A stretch of 6,206 nucleotides of DNA from Vitreoscilla sp. (GTDB taxonomy: Bacteria > Pseudomonadota > Gammaproteobacteria > Burkholderiales > Burkholderiaceae), in assembly GCA_014378125.1 (NCBI GenBank), contig JACMOG010000075.1, positions 1 to 6,206 of the forward strand, given 5' to 3'. Shown piece after piece: positions 1 to 4,015 of this stretch. The translations under genes were made by a program, and so were the position numbers. The notes beneath the pieces are model-generated. The model saw nothing but the letters and a program-made list of their open reading frames with translations, was not told where the DNA came from and ran no database searches. Within the stretch, counting starts at the first letter, position 1; every line of letters begins with the position of its first letter.

Positions 1-68
1 CAATCAAGTTCGCGGACTTCTTCCCCTGCGAATGTTGTCTGCAGGCAGGCCGGGCGTGGAACGGCGAA

Positions 69-148
69 CCGGGCGAGTCTCTTTTGTGAGGTAAAGGAGG
101 AGGAGGCCGCAGGCCGACGGGGGACACGAACAAAAGAGACTTGCCCGG
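69..148. repeat. 19-nt inverted repeat with 42-nt spacer
   Basis: The left arm at 69-87 reads CCGGGCGAGTCTCTTTTGT. The right arm at 130-148 is its reverse complement except at one position. That difference becomes a G-U wobble (G75 with U142) in plus-strand RNA, so 19 continuous pairs are possible. The 42-nt spacer begins with a purine-rich run (88-106) and contains a small GGCC-GCA-GGCC hairpin (105-115). The A/T bases are on the loop side of the arms and no T-run follows, so it is not a classic intrinsic terminator. No target-site duplication is seen at the outer edges. It could be a small non-autonomous mobile element, an intergenic palindromic repeat, or a structured transcript end. Confidence 0.65.
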
Positions 149-171
149 TGAGTCGTGACTGACCCCGCGCG

Positions 172-278
172 CCCCGCAAACCGACACCCCGCAAACCGAC
201 ACCCCGCAAACCGACACCCCGCAAACCGACACCCCGCAAACCGACACCCCGCAAACCGACGCACCCCGCAATCCGGTG
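172..278. repeat. 15-nt tandem repeat array
   Basis: The unit CCCCGCAAACCGACA is repeated head to tail five times without error (172-246). A sixth copy matches 14 of 15 bases (247-260, then G instead of A). After a short slip a degenerate seventh unit follows (CCCCGCAATCCGG, from 264). Perfect identity among the inner copies and decay only at the downstream edge point to recent slippage expansion. The unit length is a multiple of three, so all frames stay open through it. On the plus strand it reads as the pentapeptide ANRHP and on the minus strand as GCRFA. Neither is judged to be translated. The array sits 60 nt upstream of the aminotransferase start. Copy number probably varies between strains. 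Confidence 0.9.
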
Positions 279-337
279 ATGATCCAAAAAATTTGGGCAT
301 ATGCAGCTGTTCACGGCCGCCGCCGCCGGGGCGCGCG

Positions 338-1549
338 ATGTCCGACAATGGCCGCATGCGCCAAGCCATCGACCGACTCCAGGGCTCGCTGATCCGCGAG
401 ATCGCCAACGCCGGCATGGGCCGTCCGGACGTACTGCCGTTCTGGTTCGGCGAGAGCGACGAGGTCACGCCCGAGGTGATCCGGCGCGCGGCCATCGAGT
501 CGCTGGAGCGTGGCGAGACGTTCTATTCGCAGAACCTGGGCCTGCCCGAGCTGCGCGACGCGCTGGGGCGCTACACCACGTCGCTGCACGGCCCCGCGGC
601 GTTCGGCGCCGATCGCGTGGTGGTCACGTCGGGCGGCGTCAACGGGCTGATGCTCGCCTCGCAGGCCCTGGTGGACGCGGGCGACGAGGTGGTGGTGGTC
701 ACGCCCGTGTGGCCCAACCTGGTCGCGCAGCCCGCCATCATGGGCGCCAGCGTGCGCTGCATCGCGCTGACGCCGGTGGACGGCGCCTGGACGCTGGACA
801 TCGACGTGCTGCTGGCCGCGGTCACGCCGCGCACGAAGATGCTGGTGGTCAACGCCCCCAACAATCCCACCGGCTGGACGCTGGCGCGCGCCGAGCAGCA
901 GCGCCTGCTCGATCACTGCCGCGTCACCGGCACGTGGCTGCTGGCCGACGAGGTGTACGAGCGGCTGTACTTCGAGACCACCGCCAACGGCTGCGCGCCC
1001 AGCTTCCTCGACATCGCCGCGCCCGACGACCGGCTCATCGTGGCGCACAGCTTCTCCAAGAGCTTCCTGATGACGGGCTGGCGGCTGGGCTGGCTGGTGG
1101 TGCCAGCCACGCTGGTGGACGCGCTGGGCAAGCTGATCGAGTTCAATACCTCCTGCGCCAGCGTGTTCACGCAACGCGCCGCGCTCGCCGCGCTGGCGCA
1201 CCGCGAGGAGATCACGCCGGCCATCGTGGCGCACCTGAAGACCTGCCGCGACACGCTGGTGCCGCTGCTGGCCGCCATCCCCGGCGTGCAGGTGGCGTCG
1301 CCGCGCGGCGGCATGTACGCGTTCTTCCGGCTGGAGGGCTTCGACGATTCCCTGGCCGTGGCCCGCCGCCTGGTGCTGGAGGCCGGCCTGGGCCTCGCGC
1401 CCGGCGCCGCGTTCGCGCCCGAGGCGGCCGGCTGGCTGCGCTGGTGCTTCGCCGCGAAGGACACGGCCCGTTTGGTGGAGGGCGTGCGGCGCTTGCGGGT
1501 CTGGCTCGAGGGGTCAGGCACCTCCGCCGTACCCGGCGGTGGTGCCTGA
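338..1549 (+). CDS. PLP-dependent aminotransferase, class I/II fold
   Basis: Cytosolic enzyme predicted to transfer an amino group between an amino acid and a 2-oxo acid using pyridoxal phosphate; the substrate cannot be named from sequence. With the ATG at 338 it has 403 residues, normal for fold-type I aminotransferases. Visible motifs: YSQNLGLPELRDAL (63-76) near the substrate-binding N-terminal segment, a glycine-rich SGGVNGL (98-104) at the cofactor phosphate, NAPNNPTG (172-179), ADEVYERL (203-210) with D204 and Y207 contacting the PLP ring, and SFSKSFLMTGWRLGW (238-252) with K241 as the Schiff-base lysine. R368 (WLRWCF) is the expected substrate-carboxylate arginine. Start choice: homology-like sequence begins at about residue 8, and the open frame further upstream is only tandem repeat. 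ATG 356 is an alternative; ribosome-binding signals are weak at both. Oddity: residues 392-403 and the stop are encoded by an intergenic-type hairpin, so the native C-terminus was probably near W389-E391. The neighbouring kinase gene converges on it. Confidence 0.9.
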   Translation: MSDNGRMRQAIDRLQGSLIREIANAGMGRPDVLPFWFGESDEVTPEVIRRAAIESLERGETFYSQNLGLPELRDALGRYTTSLHGPAAFGADRVVVTSGGVNGLMLASQALVDAGDEVVVVTPVWPNLVAQPAIMGASVRCIALTPVDGAWTLDIDVLLAAVTPRTKMLVVNAPNNPTGWTLARAEQQRLLDHCRVTGTWLLADEVYERLYFETTANGCAPSFLDIAAPDDRLIVAHSFSKSFLMTGWRLGWLVVPATLVDALGKLIEFNTSCASVFTQRAALAALAHREEITPAIVAHLKTCRDTLVPLLAAIPGVQVASPRGGMYAFFRLEGFDDSLAVARRLVLEAGLGLAPGAAFAPEAAGWLRWCFAAKDTARLVEGVRRLRVWLEGSGTSAVPGGGA

Positions 1550-1553
1550 CCCC
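1510..1553. repeat. Long hairpin (20-bp stem, TACC loop) overlapping aminotransferase stop
   Basis: The left arm (1510-1529) reads GGGGTCAGGCACCTCCGCCG. The right arm (1534-1553) reads CGGCGGTGGTGCCTGACCCC. They pair at 19 of 20 positions (T1523 faces T1540) around a 4-nt loop, TACC. The stop codon TGA of the aminotransferase (1547-1549) is inside the right arm. The hairpin lies between convergent genes and is the first strong stem met by transcripts from both sides, so it could end or protect both mRNAs. No T-run follows on either strand, so it does not fit a standard intrinsic terminator. I recall outer arms of the type GGTCAGGCACC...GGTGCCTGACC as dispersed intergenic palindromes in some betaproteobacterial genomes. 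That is memory, not a search. Confidence 0.85.
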
Positions 1554-1615
1554 GGACGTGCAGCAAGGCGGGGGATCGAGGCATTGCCCGCGGGTACGGG
1601 GGAGATGCCAGGCCC

Positions 1616-2998
1616 CTATGCTGCCGCGAAGTCCACCGTCGCCAGCAGCCCGCGCCCCTGCTCCCCATCCGACAACGAGATGACCGCCTCGTTGCGATGC
1701 GCCGCGCGCTCGGCGATGGCCAGGCCCAGGCCGCTGCCCGGCGTCACCTGGCCGGGGATGCGGTAGAAGCGCTCGAACACCTTCTGGCGCAGGTGCGGCG
1801 CGATGCCCGGGCCTTCGTCGGCGATGGTGAGGCGGCAGCCCTGCGCGCCGCGGCATTCCAGGCGCACGTGGATGCGGCCCGACGCGGGCGTGTACTTGAT
1901 GGCGTTGCTGACGAGGTTGTCCACCAGCGCGGCCATGCTCTCCAGGTGCACCGGGCGCACGCAGTCGGCGTCGGCCTGGAACTCGATCTCGATGTCGCGC
2001 TGCAGCGCCAGCGGCGCGGCCATGGCCAGGCGATCGCGCACCACGGCGTCGAGCGCGGTGTGCGGCAGCGGCTCGGCGTCGGGCTCGGCGCGGGCGCGCT
2101 CCAGCGCCAGCAGCTGGTGCACCAGGTGGGTGGCGCGGACCACGCCTTCGCGCAGTCCCGCGCTCACCTCGGCGTTGCGCTCGATGCCGGTGCTGCCCGG
2201 GTTCTGCAGCAGGTGCGCGTTGAGCTGGATGGCGGCCAGCGGCGTCTTCAGCTCGTGCGCCCCGTCGGTGAGGGACTCGCGCTCGTGCTCGATGCGCTGG
2301 CGCAGCCGCCCCATCAGGTGGTTGATGGCCGACACCAGCGGCGAGAGCTCGCGGTACTTGGAGTCGGCCAGCGGCGTGAGGTCGGTGCCCGAGCGGGTCT
2401 CGATGGCCTGCGCGATGGAGCCCAGCGGCCGCAGGCCGATGCCCACGATGAGCCACGCCGGCACCAGCAGCAGCGGCAGGCTGAACACGGTGGACTTCTG
2501 GAGGAAGGTGATGCCCGACATCGACAGCATCCACTTGTCGTCGACCTCGTGGTTGCGTTCCACGACCAGGCCGGAGCCCGCGTCGCGCTGCACGCTGCGC
2601 ACCCAGGCATTCACGTAACGTGCCTCGGGGCTGCCCACCTGCGGCAGGGCGTCGGGCAGGTCGGGGCGCGAGTCGTAGACCAGGCGATCGCCCTTCCATA
2701 CCCGTACCCGTACCTGCGAGTGGTAGTCCAGCTCGTGGAACATCTCGCGGCGAACCTGCTCGATCGACGCGGCCGACTCCTGGATGGCCGCATCGTCGCC
2801 TGCCACGCGCTCCAGGTGCAGCAGCAGCTCGGTGGCGTGCGCGCGGTTCTCCGCGGCGGTGCGCGCGCGCTGCGTGGCCTTGGCGTCGTCGATGACGTAG
2901 CCCATGCCGCCCACCGCCACTGCCAGGATGACGGCGCTGAAGCCGAGCATCAGGCGCCGGAACAGCGACGACTGGTGCGCGGGCCGGCTACGCCGCAT
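1616..2998 (-). CDS. Sensor histidine kinase (QseC/PmrB-like)
   Basis: Inner-membrane sensor kinase of 460 residues, a usual length for the OmpR-partner kinase class; it autophosphorylates on histidine and passes phosphate to the adjacent regulator. Order of parts: short cytoplasmic N-terminus, membrane segment about 16-36, periplasmic sensor about 37-168 (with a VYDSRPDLPDALP stretch at 107-119, as in QseC/PmrB sensors), and second membrane segment about 171-189. HAMP-like linker follows at about 190-240. The dimerisation/phosphoacceptor helix contains DGAHELKTPL with H248. The ATPase domain has the N box DNLVSNAIKYT (N361, N365), G1 DEGPGI (394-399), F box FERFYR (408-413) and G2 GSGLGL (421-426). 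All catalytic boxes are intact. Its ATG lies 11 nt before the end of the regulator gene and no clear Shine-Dalgarno is seen, so translation is probably coupled. It converges on the aminotransferase. The signal it senses is unknown. Confidence 0.95.
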   Translation of the reverse strand: MRRSRPAHQSSLFRRLMLGFSAVILAVAVGGMGYVIDDAKATQRARTAAENRAHATELLLHLERVAGDDAAIQESAASIEQVRREMFHELDYHSQVRVRVWKGDRLVYDSRPDLPDALPQVGSPEARYVNAWVRSVQRDAGSGLVVERNHEVDDKWMLSMSGITFLQKSTVFSLPLLLVPAWLIVGIGLRPLGSIAQAIETRSGTDLTPLADSKYRELSPLVSAINHLMGRLRQRIEHERESLTDGAHELKTPLAAIQLNAHLLQNPGSTGIERNAEVSAGLREGVVRATHLVHQLLALERARAEPDAEPLPHTALDAVVRDRLAMAAPLALQRDIEIEFQADADCVRPVHLESMAALVDNLVSNAIKYTPASGRIHVRLECRGAQGCRLTIADEGPGIAPHLRQKVFERFYRIPGQVTPGSGLGLAIAERAAHRNEAVISLSDGEQGRGLLATVDFAAA

Positions 2999-3650
2999 CG
3001 CGCTGCACCATGTAGCCCACGCCGCGCACCGTGCGGATGTAGCCGTCGCCGATCTTCTTGCGCAGGTTGGAGATGTGCACGTCCAGCGTCTGGCCCTCGC
3101 TGAACGGCAGCGCGCGGCGCTCCAGCTCCACGCGCGTGAGCACGCGGTCGGACTGCTTCATCAACGTGAGCAGCAGGTTGAACTCCGTGCGCGAGAGCGT
3201 GACGGGCGCGCCCGCGCGCGTGACCTGCATGCGGCGCTCCTCCACCACCAGGTCGCGCAGCGTCCACTGCGACTCGGCGTCGGCCGCGCCACCGCTGCGC
3301 CGCACGATGGCGCGCAGGCGCACCAGCAGCTCGGGGATCTCGAAAGGCTTGATGAGGTAGTCGTCGGCGCCGGCGTTGAAGCCCCTGAGGCGATCCTGCA
3401 GCGCGTCGCGCGCCGTCATGATGAGCACCGGCACGGTGATGCCCGCGCCGCGCAGCTGGCGCAGCACGGCGTTGCCGTCGCCGTCGGGCAGGCCCAGGTC
3501 GAGCAGCACCGCGTCGAAGGTCTCGGCCTGCAGGTGGGGCTCGATGTCGGCGGCCAGGCGCACCCACACCGCCTGGTGGCCTTCTTCCTTGAAGGCCGTC
3601 AGCAGCGCCCGGCCGATGGTCAGGTCGTCTTCGATCATGAGTATCTTCAC
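2988..3650 (-). CDS. OmpR/PhoB-family response regulator (QseB/PmrA-like)
   Basis: DNA-binding response regulator of 220 residues, the usual size. The receiver domain (1-115) shows the acidic pocket E7-D8-D9, phosphoacceptor D51 in LLDLGLPDGDG, T79 in MTARD and K101 in the LIKPFE loop. The winged-helix effector (about 125-217) shows the typical LSRTEFNLL, a recognition segment TLDVHISNLRKKIG and the closing TVRGVGYM. It is the first gene of a two-gene operon with the histidine kinase, whose start overlaps its end by 11 nt. The start is a GTG at 3650-3648, fixed by the family's usual MKILxIEDD beginning; an ATG four codons later would remove the first strand. The Shine-Dalgarno is weak. It is divergent from the TonB receptor. 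A direct repeat with 11-bp period in the shared intergenic region (3782-3802) is the best candidate for its binding site. Confidence 0.96.
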   Translation of the reverse strand: MKILMIEDDLTIGRALLTAFKEEGHQAVWVRLAADIEPHLQAETFDAVLLDLGLPDGDGNAVLRQLRGAGITVPVLIMTARDALQDRLRGFNAGADDYLIKPFEIPELLVRLRAIVRRSGGAADAESQWTLRDLVVEERRMQVTRAGAPVTLSRTEFNLLLTLMKQSDRVLTRVELERRALPFSEGQTLDVHISNLRKKIGDGYIRTVRGVGYMVQRDAA

Positions 3651-3754
3651 ACCGCCAGCATACCGACCCGGCGGGATATATTGGATCGGGCCTCACCCGT
3701 ATTGCAGAAACTTGATTCGGGTATCTCCCCGACTCTCCATTGAGGGTATTCCCG

Positions 3755-3784
3755 AGAATCTCCGGGAAACCCCGCGGGGATTCT
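3755..3784. repeat. Imperfect inverted repeat in regulator leader/promoter
   Basis: AGAATCTCCG (3755-3764) faces CGGGGATTCT (3775-3784): 9 of 10 positions are complementary, with a 10-nt loop. The exception is T3761 facing G3778, a wobble pair in plus-strand RNA. Its right half also contains the perfect 10-bp palindrome CCCCGCGGGG (3770-3779), so two alternative foldings compete. It abuts the CTTCAG direct repeat. It may be an operator or, if the leftward transcript starts upstream of it, a leader hairpin of the regulator operon. No T-run suggests a terminator. Confidence 0.45.
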
Positions 3785-3802
3785 TCAGAAAGTCTTCAGA
3801 AG
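3782..3802. promoter_or_regulatory. Candidate response-regulator box, CTTCAG-N5-CTTCAG
   Basis: TCTTCAGAAAG is followed directly by TCTTCAGAAG, a tandem repeat with exactly 11-bp period. The hexamer CTTCAG occurs at 3783-3788 and 3794-3799 with five bases between. Two direct half-sites one helical turn apart are the known binding mode of OmpR/PhoB-family dimers, and PmrA sites have the form CTTAAG-N5-CTTAAG. The site lies between the divergent regulator and receptor genes, 132 nt from the regulator start and 214 nt from the receptor start. Assignment to the regulator encoded next door is inference. Confidence 0.6.
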
Positions 3803-3885
3803 CGGTCGCTCCCAGTTGACGGAGGGTCGCCGCGGGCGTGGTAGAACCCTGTCTGAACATTGCCTTCATGGTTTCTTTAGAGGGC

Positions 3886-3945
3886 GCGGATCGGCGTTGA
3901 CCGGGATATTGCCGCGCGGGAATATCTCGACGTCTGCCGATCCGT
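3886..3945. promoter_or_regulatory. 60-bp interrupted palindrome (putative operator or leader hairpin)
   Basis: Two inverted repeats share the same centre (between 3915 and 3916). The inner one pairs GATATTGCCGC (3905-3915) with GCGGGAATATC (3916-3926) with a single mismatch and no loop. It continues as one wobble and two further pairs to 3902/3929. The outer one is perfect: CGGATCGGC (3887-3895) and GCCGATCCG (3936-3944). Between them about five positions do not match. The shared centre makes chance unlikely. It covers the best promoter for the receptor gene, so a dimeric or tetrameric repressor or activator site is the simplest reading. An RNA hairpin is an alternative if transcription starts further upstream. 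No T-run follows. Confidence 0.65.
3897..3925 (+). promoter_or_regulatory. Candidate sigma-70 promoter of the TonB receptor gene
   Basis: TTGACC (3897-3902) matches five of six -35 consensus bases. With the ideal 17-nt spacer it is followed by GAATAT (3920-3925), a poor -10 element matching only three of six. A start near 3932 would give a leader of about 84 nt. The inner palindrome (3905-3926) fills the spacer and the -10, which would allow direct control by a DNA-binding protein. The weak -10 fits a promoter that needs an activator, but this is inference. Confidence 0.4.
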
Positions 3946-4002
3946 CCGCGTGCATCATGCCGGTCGACGGGCTGCAGCAAGTTCCTCAGATCAACAATAT
4001 TC

Positions 4003-4008
4003 AAGAGA
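4003..4008 (+). promoter_or_regulatory. Weak ribosome-binding site of TonB receptor gene
   Basis: AAGAGA lies seven bases before the ATG at 4016 in an A-rich context, a modest Shine-Dalgarno match. It supports this start, because the protein then begins with a basic segment followed by a signal-peptide core. Confidence 0.45.
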
Positions 4009-4015
4009 CAAACCA

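Larger units (their letters stand above)
1..337. other. Gene-free, repeat-rich upstream region
   Basis: No gene is supported here. Short frames are open at the left edge (for example one reaching a TGA at 87-89 and another reaching a TAA at 92-94). Any could be the tail of an upstream gene, but fewer than 100 bases are visible and nothing is recognisable. The region holds an inverted repeat (69-148) and a 15-nt tandem array (172-278). An A/T-rich patch at 284-296 contains the small dyad CCAAA-AAA-TTTGG. The aminotransferase frame stays open upstream to a GTG at 155, but only because the repeat unit is a multiple of three. That stretch encodes low-complexity ANRHP repeats and is judged non-coding. 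A promoter for the aminotransferase presumably lies here; no convincing -35/-10 pair was found. Confidence 0.6.
3651..4015. other. Divergent intergenic region between regulator operon and TonB receptor
   Basis: These 365 nt have no gene I can support and are visibly more A/T-rich in patches than the coding flanks. From left to right: a TATAT-containing patch (3673-3684) that may form part of the leftward regulator promoter, although no good -35 element was found. Next come two GGGTAT repeats 25 bp apart (3719-3724, 3744-3749). They are followed by an imperfect stem-loop (3755-3784), the CTTCAG direct repeat (3782-3802), a fairly plain stretch (3803-3885), and a ~60-bp interrupted palindrome covering a sigma-70-like promoter (3886-3945). 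The predicted untranslated leader of the receptor gene ends at 4015. Confidence 0.7.

Noticed and set aside
172..278. CRISPR array
   Set aside because: Units are 15 nt and directly abutting with no spacers.
155..337. A 61-codon N-terminal extension of the aminotransferase from GTG 155
   Set aside because: It is made mostly of the 15-nt tandem repeat and low-complexity sequence, has no family similarity, and stays open only because the repeat unit is divisible by three.
4..495. A minus-strand frame encoding GCRFA pentapeptide repeats, like a repeat protein
   Set aside because: The repeats are translation of the tandem array, the frame runs into the aminotransferase gene antisense, and no real domain is visible. 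Perfect nucleotide identity of units points to DNA slippage and gives no sign of protein selection.
1580..1609. Second terminator, GGCAT...ATGCC around CCCGCGGG downstream of the histidine kinase
   Set aside because: The outer stem is only five pairs, the inner palindrome is off-centre relative to it, and there is no T-run; likely chance in G/C-rich DNA.
2699..2716. Small CCCGTA repeat inside the histidine kinase gene
   Set aside because: Encodes a normal alternating VRVRV strand in the sensor domain; no sign of repeat expansion.
1697..3103. Long plus-strand frame antisense to the kinase
   Set aside because: Composition-driven shadow rich in R, H, Q and A. The minus strand encodes an intact kinase with all catalytic boxes.
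3816..3844. Promoter TTGACG-17-TGGTAG just right of the CTTCAG repeat
   Set aside because: The -35 is good but the -10 matches only two of six bases; the better A/T candidate TAGAAC would need a 20-nt spacer.
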